Positions 38,086 to 46,492 of a DNA stretch of 64,000 nucleotides are shown here, in pieces. The first letter of the stretch is position 1, and each line of letters starts with the position of its first letter. The notes below the pieces were generated by a model. That model had not been told where the DNA came from and searched no databases. It worked only from the letters and a program-made list of their open reading frames with translations. Origin of the DNA: Gluconobacter frateurii (GTDB lineage Bacteria; Pseudomonadota; Alphaproteobacteria; Acetobacterales; Acetobacteraceae); assembly GCF_002723955.1 (NCBI RefSeq), contig NZ_BEWN01000002.1, forward strand, positions 620,001 to 684,000, in the 5' to 3' direction. The position numbers and the translations under genes were made by a program.

Positions 38086-39275
38086 TGTGGGTTGCTGCCG
38101 TACCAGTCCTGGAATCTTTGTTCCAACTGGTCTCCGTATTTGGTCCAGAATGCTTCGTTGACCGGTAATATCGTCCCATTCGGGTCGGCTGCACTGTCCG
38201 GGGTGTCATCCAGATGGGGAGACGTCGTGTTCAGACGTTCAAGCGTTTTTCTGGCAACATCCTCTGGTGTATTGGCTGGAATGGCCCAGTAAAGAGCGGT
38301 GCGCAGCACAACGTCAGGCTGGGCGACGAAAAGCGAAGACGCTGGACCTGCCTTGACCTTTGCGCTGACGCTGGAAATTTCCGTCATGGGAGCGCTGGTC
38401 ATCAGTGCGCTGCTCTGCTCCATGATGCGGGCCGCATCGTCAGGTGTTTTCCACCACACAACATAAGGGCGCAACAGATCCAGCTTATGAAATGCACGAT
38501 CTACACCCGCCCGTGTGGAGAGGGCCGTGTAAATATCCCTCGGGTCAATACCATCGGCGAGGAGGGCTATTTCAAGAGTGGTCCGGGCGCCCATACGCAG
38601 GCCTCGGCGCCCCGGATGGCGTGCGACGTCCCAGAAATCTTTCCAGTTGGGCGCGGAAGGCAGGCGGGATCGGTCCCAGGCGAGGGCAAGAGTACTCTGG
38701 CCGCCTGGGAGGCCGCATGTTGTGCTTCCCGCCAGAGCGCGGACCCAGCTTTTCTGGCAGGCGTCAGCAAGCTGACTGCCATCCAGCAGCACTGCGGCCC
38801 AGTCTGCTCTGGAGGCATGGACACCGACGTCCAGTGTGGGGCGCTGGCCATCCCACTCAATAAGCCGAACGGTGCTATCCGTTCCTGCAAGGGCATTAGC
38901 GGCCACGGTTCCTTCTGGAACGCCCCATCCGGGCGGCGGAGGCGCGCTTGGTTTCGTTGCTTTTCGGCGTTTTGTCACATGTCGCGCTTTGGAATGTTTG
39001 TGCGCATGAGCCGAGGCTTCAGGGGCTGAAAAGACGGACGTCACGCTTTGGCCAATATGTGAGAAAAACTTCTCAACGCCGCCGGTTGCTCCGTGAAAAG
39101 AGCCGGATGTCGTGGCGTGCGCGTGCATAGTGAGGGGAAGGCACTGGAAGAGCAGAAGACCTGTCAGCAATCGCACAGGGCGTAGAGCACGACCGAGACC
39201 CGCCCGAATACAGATCGGGAGCGTTTGTCGCAGAGGGGAGGCGGGCCGGGACAGAAGATGATCCTTGTTCAGCAA
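38082..39275 (-). CDS. PotD-like extracellular solute-binding protein
   Basis: A 397-residue secreted protein. A hydrophobic segment near 34-50 acts as signal or anchor. A His/Lys/Pro-rich linker (about 85-115) follows, then a two-lobed binding domain of the spermidine/putrescine type (RLIEWDGQRPTLDVGVHASR, later ADWAAVLLDG and ALAWDRSRLPSAPNWKDFWD). The start is probably TTG at 39275; no ATG fits and the ribosome binding site is weak, so the true start may be slightly inside. It lies between the degenerate ATPase and the half-size permease genes and overlaps the latter by four bases. Confidence 0.75.
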   Translation of the reverse strand: MLNKDHLLSRPASPLRQTLPICIRAGLGRALRPVRLLTGLLLFQCLPLTMHAHATTSGSFHGATGGVEKFFSHIGQSVTSVFSAPEASAHAHKHSKARHVTKRRKATKPSAPPPPGWGVPEGTVAANALAGTDSTVRLIEWDGQRPTLDVGVHASRADWAAVLLDGSQLADACQKSWVRALAGSTTCGLPGGQSTLALAWDRSRLPSAPNWKDFWDVARHPGRRGLRMGARTTLEIALLADGIDPRDIYTALSTRAGVDRAFHKLDLLRPYVVWWKTPDDAARIMEQSSALMTSAPMTEISSVSAKVKAGPASSLFVAQPDVVLRTALYWAIPANTPEDVARKTLERLNTTSPHLDDTPDSAADPNGTILPVNEAFWTKYGDQLEQRFQDWYGSNPQ

Positions 39276-39317
39276 AAACGGGGCGGGTGCACGAACTCAC
39301 CCTAAAACGGCGGCACT

Positions 39318-40475
39318 TTAATACAGGTCGGGCCGAAGCGGAAAGGCCGTCGCATGCCCCGCTGGCCATGCAAGCTGAACAGCAGTACCCGGGCGGGGTA
39401 GTTTTTGTGTCTGAAGAGGGGGACGGCGCAGTTCGATTTCGGTTCCGTCAGGGCATCGGATCCGCATCCTGATATGATCACCCAGATGCACAGTATCTGT
39501 CAGTGTGCCTCGGACGGGAGGCATGTCTTCGTCCTCAAGTCCAAGGGATTGTGTGCCGAAAAATGGAGAAATCCTGTCAGGACGGACGCAGACCAGGCAG
39601 GCCTGCCCTTCTGCCAACTCGCTTTCTGAGGCGATCGCCTCGACGATACCTCCGCATGCAAGCTGGATGCGGGCAATATCGTCCCCGATATCGAGGACTT
39701 GTCCTGTCAGGCTATTCGCGTCTCCAAAAAATGTAGCAACTTCGACGCCCGCAGGTTGGTCGTAAAGATCCGCCGCAGGTCCGAACTGAAGAAGTGTCTG
39801 GTTCTGGAAAAGGGCGATAGGCCCTCCCGATCGCAATGCGTCTTCTTTATTGGGCACTGTCTGAAGAATGCTGAGATCTCGTGCACGTACCAGTTTGGAG
39901 AGCAGGGACGCCATGCGCCGTGCCGCCTGTGCATCCAGGGCAGCGTATGGATTGTCCAGCAGGAGGATAGCTGGAGACGTGACAAATGCTCTTGCAAGCA
40001 TGACACGCAAGGTTTGTTCGGGCGAAAGCGTTTGAGGGGGGGCTTTTCCCAAGCCGTCCAGGCCGAGAAGAGACATCGTACGGCCTGCGCCAGCCTGAGC
40101 TTCTGCTTGATTCTGCCTCTGTGCGCGAAGCGCAAAAACGATATTGGCCTGCACATCCAGATGCGGAAACAAAGGATCCCGCGGGCTGATCAAAGCCACC
40201 CCGCGTTGCCCGGGCGGTCGCGATGTGATGTCGGTGCCCTGCACGAGAACTCGTCCACCCAATGGAGGAGAAAAACCGGCAATCAGATCCAAAATATCAG
40301 AAAGGGCTGCAGCATCTGTTCCGTACGCCGTTACCGTCTCACCTTGTGAAACCGCCAGATCAAAGGCATCCGCCTGCAAACCCGGCCGGAAAGCCTCAAG
40401 CTGCAAGGCCAGTGGAGCGCGGGGAGCGGTCTGACGTCGGGGACTGGTAAGTGGAGCGCCGGGTGGGCGGGGCAT
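39318..40475 (-). CDS. Degenerate ABC ATPase-like protein (PotA-type, no Walker A)
   Basis: The 385-residue protein aligns by eye over its full length with PotA-type ATPases, including a C-terminal TOBE-like domain. Every catalytic motif is changed. The Walker A region reads YGTDAAALSDIL, without GKS/T. The Q-loop Gln is replaced in VALISPRD, the signature is LSPEQTLRVMLARA, Walker B is ILLLDNP with Asn for the catalytic Glu, and the H-loop His is replaced in TVPNKEDAL. ATG at 40475 has AGAGG four bases upstream. The frame is open and starts the operon with the binding protein and half-size permease genes. It is unlikely to hydrolyse ATP. Confidence 0.8.
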   Translation of the reverse strand: MPRPPGAPLTSPRRQTAPRAPLALQLEAFRPGLQADAFDLAVSQGETVTAYGTDAAALSDILDLIAGFSPPLGGRVLVQGTDITSRPPGQRGVALISPRDPLFPHLDVQANIVFALRAQRQNQAEAQAGAGRTMSLLGLDGLGKAPPQTLSPEQTLRVMLARAFVTSPAILLLDNPYAALDAQAARRMASLLSKLVRARDLSILQTVPNKEDALRSGGPIALFQNQTLLQFGPAADLYDQPAGVEVATFFGDANSLTGQVLDIGDDIARIQLACGGIVEAIASESELAEGQACLVCVRPDRISPFFGTQSLGLEDEDMPPVRGTLTDTVHLGDHIRMRIRCPDGTEIELRRPPLQTQKLPRPGTAVQLAWPAGHATAFPLRPDLY

Positions 40476-40562
40476 GCAACCTCTGATGATGGTTTTGCGT
40501 TTGAAGAAAGATACAGGGTCTGATTCCCAGGCCCCTACTTTAATTGCAACGAGGGTTTGAAC

Positions 40563-40841
40563 ATGAGCCGTGACACCGTCAAGAAGAACATCGAAGTCGC
40601 TGCTGAAACGACGCAGGAGCAGATTGACAGCCTTCGCAAGCAGGTTGAGCAGATCCTGAACGATTATGTCAGCCCGGCACTTCTGCAGGCTGCTGATCGC
40701 ACGGAACACGCCGTTGCAAATGCCCGTAAAATCACGGATCATGAGATCGAAAACGTATCAACGCGTGTGCAGTCGCGGCCTATTGCCGCTGTTCTGATCT
40801 CTGCTGTGGTCGGTTTCCTGGCGGGCCGTTTCTCCAAGTAA
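40563..40841 (+). CDS. DUF883-type membrane-anchored protein (ElaB/YqjD-like)
   Basis: A 92-residue protein made of a long amphipathic helix (about 1-68) and a C-terminal membrane segment (AAVLISAVVGFLAGRFSK). This is the layout of the ElaB/YqjD/YgaM family, of which YqjD tethers ribosomes to the inner membrane in stationary phase. ATG at 40563 has GAGGG seven bases upstream. It is divergent from the degenerate ABC operon and is followed by a holin-like gene, probably in one transcript. Confidence 0.85.
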   Translation: MSRDTVKKNIEVAAETTQEQIDSLRKQVEQILNDYVSPALLQAADRTEHAVANARKITDHEIENVSTRVQSRPIAAVLISAVVGFLAGRFSK

Positions 40842-40926
40842 TCGGCACGTAACCTTTTCAGGCGGGAAGCAGGCGACCGGGTAGACCTGCACCCGTCCTG
40901 TTAAGAATAAAGGCGAACGACCCTCC

Positions 40927-41361
40927 ATGAAGCCTCTCGAACTCGGTCAGGAAGTCCTGTCCGCCCAAGGCCAGATCCTCTCACGTTCCGCGATGCGAAT
41001 CGGTCGGCGGGTGGCCTGCGCTCTGGTCGCAGTCGTTTTTCTGCTGTTCGCAGCCATTTCTTTCCATGGCTTCCTGTGGGCGTTCTTCATCAGCGTCGCA
41101 GGACTGAGCTACGTGAAAGCCAGTCTGTGCGTTATTGGTGTGGATCTGTTCTTCGTTCTGATTTTTGCCGTGCTTGCAGCATGGTCGATTCCGGATGTGG
41201 TAGAAATCGAAGCTCGCATCCTGCGCGACCGCAAACTTGTCGAACTCAAGCAGTCGATTGCAATTACAGCGGTGACGGGTCTGCTGCTTGGGCCGGCAGG
41301 GCGGTTTACTGGCAGAAAACTCTTCTCTCTCATCAGAAGTTTTTTCAGTCATTCCAAATAA
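40927..41361 (+). CDS. Holin-like membrane protein (Phage_holin_3_6 type)
   Basis: The 144-residue protein has two close membrane helices (about 30-55 and 65-90) after an amphipathic N-terminus, and a third hydrophobic stretch near 118-130. Proteins of this layout are named after phage holins but are common chromosomal partners of DUF883 proteins. It lies 85 bases downstream of the DUF883 gene. No other phage gene is near, so lysis is unlikely. Its role is unknown. Confidence 0.65.
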   Translation: MKPLELGQEVLSAQGQILSRSAMRIGRRVACALVAVVFLLFAAISFHGFLWAFFISVAGLSYVKASLCVIGVDLFFVLIFAVLAAWSIPDVVEIEARILRDRKLVELKQSIAITAVTGLLLGPAGRFTGRKLFSLIRSFFSHSK

Positions 41362-41461
41362 GACATTTTATGACTGATTTTTGTCAAAGCCATCTGGCCA
41401 CCCGTAGGTTAATGGCGTAAGGACTTCGCCTGTACCGTGATCACGCCCTTGTGGGAGTCGT

Positions 41462-41485
41462 CACGGACTTGCGAGGAGTCCCGTG
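41462..41485 (+). other. Hairpin in the leader of the efflux operon
   Basis: An 8-bp stem (CACGGACT / AGTCCCGTG with one bulged C) lies 48 bases before the DUF1656 start. There is no T run; it may be a leader structure. Confidence 0.3.
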
Positions 41486-41532
41486 GAAAGTTCGCCGAAC
41501 AGTCCGATAGTTGGCAGCAAGGTCACAGCCTG

Positions 41533-41727
41533 ATGCTTACGGAAGTCAATCTCTTCGGCGTCTTTGTCGCACCCCTCTCAATCTATGCCGTTGCAGCAGT
41601 GTTTGTGACATTGCTGTTGAGAAGCATTCTGTGGCGAACCGGCGCCCTGAGCTGGTTCTGGCACGTCGCTCTATTTGAAATAGCGCTCTATGTCTGTGTT
41701 CTCTGTCTACTCATCCTTTACGTCTAG
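41533..41727 (+). CDS. DUF1656 small membrane protein (AaeX-like)
   Basis: A 64-residue protein with two membrane segments, typical of DUF1656/AaeX, which sits in aromatic-acid efflux operons. ATG at 41533 has AAGG about ten bases upstream; the open frame begins earlier, but that part has no support. It is followed after 12 bases by the HlyD-type adaptor gene. The usual FUSC-type pump (AaeB) that goes with this pair is not adjacent. Confidence 0.85.
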   Translation: MLTEVNLFGVFVAPLSIYAVAAVFVTLLLRSILWRTGALSWFWHVALFEIALYVCVLCLLILYV

Positions 41728-41739
41728 GAGGGGTCGGCT

Positions 41740-42651
41740 ATGAACTGGACCCGCAGTGTGATCCGCGTTCTGCTGACTCTGATTGTCCTCGCCATGGCTA
41801 TCGGCCTTGGCCGGACCATGTGGGACATTTACGTTCTCGCCCCCTGGACCAGAGATGGCCGGGTTCGCGTTTACGTTGTAGATGCGGCCCCTGAAGTTTC
41901 AGGGACTGTAGTCTCTGTCCCTGTCGTGGATAACCAGTTTGTTCATCGTGGTGATCCGCTCTTTGTCCTTGATCCTGTCCGCTTCCGCCTTGATATCGAC
42001 GCGGCCCGCGCCCGTCTTGCAGGCGCAGACGAAGATCTGAAGCTCCGCTCTTCGGACGCCAAGCGCCGTATGGGGCTGGGTGGCATTGTCTCTGCGGAAG
42101 AGCAGGAAGACTTCAACTCAAATGTTGAGACACAGCGCGCCAAGGTGAATGCAGCGAAGGCCGAACTGAATACGGCCCTGCTCAATCTTCAACGTTCGAC
42201 CGTCTATTCGCCGGTTGACGGCTATATCACCAACCTGAACCTCCGGGTCGGTGACTACGCCCATGCCGGCCAGCCGGGTCTGGCCGTGATTGACGCCCAT
42301 AGCTACTGGATCAACGGATACTTCGAAGAAACCAAGATGCACGGCGTGCATGTCGGTGATGAAGCCCGGGTGAAGCTGATGGGTTACAAGCAGATCCTTC
42401 CTGCACACGTCGTCAGCATTGGCCGCGGTATCAATGACCGAAATGGCGTCTCAGACCGCCTTGGCCTGCCGGATGTAAACCCGATCTTCACCTGGGTCCG
42501 TCTGGCACAGCGTATTCCGGTCCGTCTGGAACTGGATAACGTTCCGCCGGAAATCACCCTTGCGGCCGGTATGACCGCGACTGTCACGATCGGCCGCGAG
42601 ACGCCCGGCGCTCGTGGCAAGTTGACCACCTGGCTGCAGAATCATCTCTGA
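41740..42651 (+). CDS. HlyD-family membrane fusion protein (AaeA-like)
   Basis: The periplasmic adaptor of a tripartite efflux system, 303 residues. It has an N-terminal membrane anchor (about 8-30), the AaeA-type LAPWTRDGRVRVYVV at 34-48, a biotinyl-lipoyl half (VSGTVVSVPVVDNQFVHRGD), a coiled-coil hairpin (about 85-150) and the second lipoyl half (SPVDGYITNLNLRVGDYA). It works with an inner membrane pump and an outer membrane channel. The channel gene follows after two bases; the pump gene is missing nearby. Confidence 0.92.
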   Translation: MNWTRSVIRVLLTLIVLAMAIGLGRTMWDIYVLAPWTRDGRVRVYVVDAAPEVSGTVVSVPVVDNQFVHRGDPLFVLDPVRFRLDIDAARARLAGADEDLKLRSSDAKRRMGLGGIVSAEEQEDFNSNVETQRAKVNAAKAELNTALLNLQRSTVYSPVDGYITNLNLRVGDYAHAGQPGLAVIDAHSYWINGYFEETKMHGVHVGDEARVKLMGYKQILPAHVVSIGRGINDRNGVSDRLGLPDVNPIFTWVRLAQRIPVRLELDNVPPEITLAAGMTATVTIGRETPGARGKLTTWLQNHL

Positions 42652-42653
42652 TC

Positions 42654-44159
42654 ATGTCCCGCAAACTCCTCACCTTTGCTCTCAGTACCTGTCTGTCGCT
42701 TACGGCCTGCACCGTTGGGCCAAACTTCAAGCCAGACAGGATCAAGGTGCCAGACTCCTTTGTGGAGCAGCCTCACTCAGTAACGGCAGAGGAGATTGCC
42801 CGCACGGAAGCGGACATGAAGGACTGGTGGGCCCAGTTTCACGATCCGATGCTGAATGAGCTGGTCGAGCAGGCCATCAAAGGCAACTACGATCTGCAGA
42901 TTGCATCGCAGCACATTATTTCGGAACGGGCTGTCCGCCGGCAGGCGCAGGCGGCCTGGTATCCGCAGCTTGATGCGGCCATGGGCGGTGGTGATGACCG
43001 TTATTCCATCAATGTCGATAACTGGCCGCTCCGGCCGGGTAATACTGCCAACCGGCCTCAGGCATCTGTCCTGACCTACGGCGCCCGTGCGAGCTGGGAA
43101 ATCGATCTGTTCGGCCATATTTCCCGGCAGGTGGAAGAGCGTAAGAGGCTCGTTGAAGAGTCCATCGAGAACCGGCGCGCCATTCTGCTTTCCCTGCTGG
43201 CTGAACTTGCCTCGGACTATGTCTCACTGCGGGGCGTGCAGGAGCGGTTGGCCGTTACCGAACGCAGCATTGATGTGGCGCAGCGTTCGCGCGAACTGAC
43301 GGAAAAGCTGTACACACACGGTCTTGGCAATACGCTGGCGGTGGCCCAGGCGCAGACGGAAGAGCATCTCGAACGTTCACGGCTGGCTCCTCTTCACTCT
43401 CAGGAAGAGCGTCTGATCCATGCGATTTCCGTACTGCTGGGTGAAATGCCCGGTAAGCTGGAAGAAGAGCTGGATGTCCGTCGTCCTCTTCCGACTGTGC
43501 CGACATTCCCAGCGTCTCTGCCATCCATCGTTCTGGCCAATCGTCCGGATATCCGCGCGGCAGAGGCTCATTATGCCGCCGATACTGCGCAAGTAGGTGT
43601 AGCGGTCGCGAACCTCTATCCGAAGTTCATGATCCCGCTGACCTTTAATCCCAATGCATCGGCCGCCTATCAGGCGTTCCAGATGGGCGGCATGGCCTGG
43701 AGCTTCATGATGATGGCATCACTGCCTATCATTCATGGTGGTCGCTATACGGCGGAGATTGCCCAGGCGCGTGCGGAAGCAGAAGCCAGCCGGCTGACGT
43801 ATCGCAAGACAGTGCTCAAGGCGTTTGAGGAAGTCGAAGACTCTCTCGGTGACTGGCGGCACGATAATGAACTGGTCAGCCAGCTCGAAGATGCAGCCCG
43901 GGACTCCGGACTGGCCCGCGATCGGGCGCAGAAGCTGTTTGGTGCAGGTCTGACGGGCTATCTGAATGTTCTGACCACGGAGCAGACAGCCCTGACCGCA
44001 CAGGATCAGGCTGTTGTTGGCCGTACGGCCCGCCTGCGGGATGCTATTTCGCTCTACACGGAAATGGGCGCCGGCTGGCAGGGACGTGAGCTCACGGATA
44101 CGCGTCTGCCGGTTGAAATCGGGAAGCAGAACGCTCTGGCGCGTGCCTTTACGCGCTGA
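42654..44159 (+). CDS. NodT-type outer membrane efflux lipoprotein
   Basis: The 501-residue protein is a TolC-like channel of the NodT family. The lipobox LTAC ends a short signal (Cys19). The mature part begins with the typical TVGPNFKPDRIKVPDSF, and two outer membrane factor repeats of coiled-coil helices follow. It should form the outer membrane exit duct for the adjacent HlyD adaptor. It starts two bases after the adaptor gene, so both are in one operon with the DUF1656 gene. Confidence 0.93.
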   Translation: MSRKLLTFALSTCLSLTACTVGPNFKPDRIKVPDSFVEQPHSVTAEEIARTEADMKDWWAQFHDPMLNELVEQAIKGNYDLQIASQHIISERAVRRQAQAAWYPQLDAAMGGGDDRYSINVDNWPLRPGNTANRPQASVLTYGARASWEIDLFGHISRQVEERKRLVEESIENRRAILLSLLAELASDYVSLRGVQERLAVTERSIDVAQRSRELTEKLYTHGLGNTLAVAQAQTEEHLERSRLAPLHSQEERLIHAISVLLGEMPGKLEEELDVRRPLPTVPTFPASLPSIVLANRPDIRAAEAHYAADTAQVGVAVANLYPKFMIPLTFNPNASAAYQAFQMGGMAWSFMMMASLPIIHGGRYTAEIAQARAEAEASRLTYRKTVLKAFEEVEDSLGDWRHDNELVSQLEDAARDSGLARDRAQKLFGAGLTGYLNVLTTEQTALTAQDQAVVGRTARLRDAISLYTEMGAGWQGRELTDTRLPVEIGKQNALARAFTR

Positions 44160-44226
44160 GTGAAAAACGTGGCGGGGCGTGGTTTCCCGTGGCAGATTTC
44201 TCGGTGCGTCACGTAAGGGGACTGAG

Positions 44227-45192
44227 ATGTATCGTTTCCGCCATTACCTGCTGCTTTTGGGGGTGATGACACTCCTGCCTTCGACTGCGCTGGCGGCCAA
44301 GGAAAGGTCTGTCGAGGCGCCGGGTCCGCAGGGTGTACTCGCAGGAACCTTCCTTGATGCGGGAGCGAAAAAACCTGTTGTTCTTCTGATTCCCGGCTCT
44401 GGCGCGACTGACCGAAACGGAAACAGTCTTACCTCCATAAAGCCCGCAACGCTCCGCCTTCTTGCAGAAGGGCTGGCAGAACATGGAATTTCTTCCGTCC
44501 GCATCGACAAGCGGGGTATGTTTGGAAGTGCCCGAGCTATTCCAGATGCGAATAACGTCACAATTCATGATTACGTTATGGATGTGCAGAGTTGGATAAA
44601 CACGATCCAGCATCAGACTGGGGTGTCTTGTGTGTGGGTGGCAGGCCATAGTGAAGGGGCCCTTGTCGCCCTCGCTTCTGCGTCCTCGGTGAAGCCCTTA
44701 TGCGGATTGATCCTGCTGTCGGCGCAGGGGCGGCCACCGGGGGAAGTCCTCCGGAGTCAGCTCCATGCTGCTCCCGGCGCGCAAGTTATTCTGCCCCAGA
44801 TTGATGGAGCGTTGAATGACCTTGAGGCAGGAAAAACTGTTGATCCACAGACGCTGCATCCGGGCCTGCGCACCCTTTTCCGCCCAGCCGTTCAGCATTA
44901 CCTCATCGATGAAATGCATTATGATCCGGCGAAACTGGCCGCCGCCTATCAAGGCCCTATGCTGCTGGTTCAGGGGGGGCGGGACGCGCAGATCAGTCCG
45001 GTAGCCGATTTCGCTCCTCTCAAGGCTGCCGCGCCAAAAGCAGACGCACTTTATCTTCCCGACGCCAATCATATGCTGAAGGATGTGCAAGGCACGGACA
45101 AAGCGGATTTTATGAAGGCCTATACAGACTCAACCGTGCCTCTGGACCCAAAACTTGTCCCGCATATTGCAGAGTTTGTCCTCAATCATTGA
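44227..45192 (+). CDS. Secreted alpha/beta hydrolase
   Basis: A 321-residue serine hydrolase with a Sec signal peptide (about 1-24). The oxyanion-hole region is LLIPGSGATDRNG, the nucleophile elbow is GHSEGA, the catalytic Asp is probably in LLVQGGRDAQI, and the His lies in PDANHMLK. It acts in the periplasm on an unknown ester or amide. ATG at 44227 has AAGGGG six bases upstream; an in-frame extension to 44179 lacks this. It follows the efflux operon by 67 bases and may be co-transcribed. Confidence 0.85.
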   Translation: MYRFRHYLLLLGVMTLLPSTALAAKERSVEAPGPQGVLAGTFLDAGAKKPVVLLIPGSGATDRNGNSLTSIKPATLRLLAEGLAEHGISSVRIDKRGMFGSARAIPDANNVTIHDYVMDVQSWINTIQHQTGVSCVWVAGHSEGALVALASASSVKPLCGLILLSAQGRPPGEVLRSQLHAAPGAQVILPQIDGALNDLEAGKTVDPQTLHPGLRTLFRPAVQHYLIDEMHYDPAKLAAAYQGPMLLVQGGRDAQISPVADFAPLKAAAPKADALYLPDANHMLKDVQGTDKADFMKAYTDSTVPLDPKLVPHIAEFVLNH

Positions 45193-45242
45193 CCCAACGC
45201 CACTGGCGTCACACATCTGTGGATAACGGAGGAACAACACAT

Positions 45243-45401
45243 ATGGCACAGGATGGACATCCGGCTGAGGATTACCTCAGCCCTAGGCTGGAAAGCCTGA
45301 TTGCAGATGGCGTTAAGGCGGGCTTTGCGCGTGACGTTGTTATCGCAGTCCTGATTGACCTGCTGGATGATGGCCCGGCAGATGATGCGGAGGTGAGATG
45401 A
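45243..45401 (+). CDS. Small acidic protein coupled to the DnaJ gene
   Basis: A 52-residue predicted helical protein, rich in Asp, Ala and Leu. ATG at 45243 is preceded by GGAGG (about ten bases), and the stop overlaps the start of the DnaJ-family gene (ATGA). The length and the acidic composition could fit a CbpM-like modulator, but the sequence is too short to support that. The function is unknown. Confidence 0.55.
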   Translation: MAQDGHPAEDYLSPRLESLIADGVKAGFARDVVIAVLIDLLDDGPADDAEVR

Positions 45402-46306
45402 AAGACCCTTATTCGGTTCTCGGTGTTTCCAAGACGGCGACGGACAAGGAAATCCGCAGCGCATACCGGAAGCTGGCCAAGCAGTATCACCCCGATCATA
45501 ATCCTGACAGCAAGGACGCCGAGGAAAAATTCAAGGCTGTAGGTCAGGCCTATAACATCATCGGGGACAAGGAAAAGCGCGAGCGCTTCGACCGTGGTGA
45601 GATCGATGCTGACGGGCAGGAACGTGGACCGTTCGGTGGTGCCGGGTTTGGCGGTGGACCGGGCGGTGGCGCACACGGCTTCCAGGGGAATTTCAACCAG
45701 GAAGACCTAGGCGCATTCTTCTCGGATATGTTCGGCGGTGGCGGTTTCAGTGGGGACTTCCGCCCCGGCGGCTCTGCCGGACGGCGTGCCTCCAAAGGTT
45801 CAGACCGACGCTTCGCCGTCACGATCAGTTTTGAACAGGCAGTTCTTGGCACCTCACTGGATCTCGCTCTGGGAGAAGGGGGGCATACGGAAGTGCGCGT
45901 GCCTCCCGGTGTTGAAGACGGCCAGACCCTGCGTGTCCGGGGTAAAGGTGCACCGGGTCGGCCGGGTATGGATGGGCAGCCCGGTGTTCCGGGCGATGCG
46001 CTCCTGACCATCAGTGTTACACCTGACAAGCGTTACACCCGCGATGGGCGTAACCTTCGTATGACCCAGAATGTCGATCTTCGGACGGCTGTTCTTGGCG
46101 GCAAGGTGACTGTGTCGACGCCGAAAGGTGATGTGGCAGTCAAGGTGCCCAAGCATTCTGATAGTGGGAAAGTTCTGCGGCTGGCAGGGCGCGGTGTTGG
46201 TGCAGACAAGAAGCATCCGGCGGGCGATCTGTTTGTAACCCTTCAGGTTCACATCGGCACAGTGTCGCCTGAGCTTGAAGCCTTTTTCGCTGCTCAGGAG
46301 GCCTGA
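45398..46306 (+). CDS. DnaJ-family co-chaperone (CbpA type)
   Basis: The 302-residue protein has an N-terminal J domain with the HPD motif (KQYHPDHNPDSKD, about 28-40), which stimulates DnaK. A Gly/Phe-rich linker (about 72-125) and the two substrate-binding beta domains follow. There is no zinc-finger region, so it is CbpA/DnaJB-like rather than a classical DnaJ. It overlaps the small acidic gene by four bases. It is followed after two bases by a 49-codon membrane peptide gene. Confidence 0.93.
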   Translation: MKDPYSVLGVSKTATDKEIRSAYRKLAKQYHPDHNPDSKDAEEKFKAVGQAYNIIGDKEKRERFDRGEIDADGQERGPFGGAGFGGGPGGGAHGFQGNFNQEDLGAFFSDMFGGGGFSGDFRPGGSAGRRASKGSDRRFAVTISFEQAVLGTSLDLALGEGGHTEVRVPPGVEDGQTLRVRGKGAPGRPGMDGQPGVPGDALLTISVTPDKRYTRDGRNLRMTQNVDLRTAVLGGKVTVSTPKGDVAVKVPKHSDSGKVLRLAGRGVGADKKHPAGDLFVTLQVHIGTVSPELEAFFAAQEA

Positions 46307-46308
46307 GG

Positions 46309-46458
46309 ATGGGAATGGTCCGGCGCGCGAAGGCGCGCCTGCCAGACTGGCCATGGCGGCAGATCATTGGCGGGATTTTTGCCATTATCTTCGTTGTGGC
46401 TCTGAGCATTATCGGAGCGCATGCTCTCGTCCTCGCCGGGGAGTGGCATTTGCCGTAA
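46309..46458 (+). CDS. 49-residue single-pass membrane peptide
   Basis: A short gene directly after the DnaJ-family gene (two bases between stop and start). AGGAGG sits seven bases before ATG at 46309, a near-ideal site inside the end of the upstream gene. The product has a basic start (RRAKARLPDWPWRQ), one membrane segment at about 19-41 and a short tail ending in GEWHLP. It resembles no family I can name. Coupling to the chaperone gene suggests a related role. Confidence 0.65.
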   Translation: MGMVRRAKARLPDWPWRQIIGGIFAIIFVVALSIIGAHALVLAGEWHLP

Positions 46459-46492
46459 GGTAAGGCCCGTCTTTGCTTTTGACGGGTATTTC

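Noticed and set aside
40927-41361. Prophage signal from the holin-like gene
   Set aside because: No capsid, tail, endolysin or integrase gene is near; the gene pairs with a DUF883 gene as in ordinary chromosomes.
45218-45226. Replication origin suggested by a DnaA box before the DnaJ operon
   Set aside because: It is a single box in a GC-normal gene gap, without an AT-rich unwinding region or origin-linked genes.
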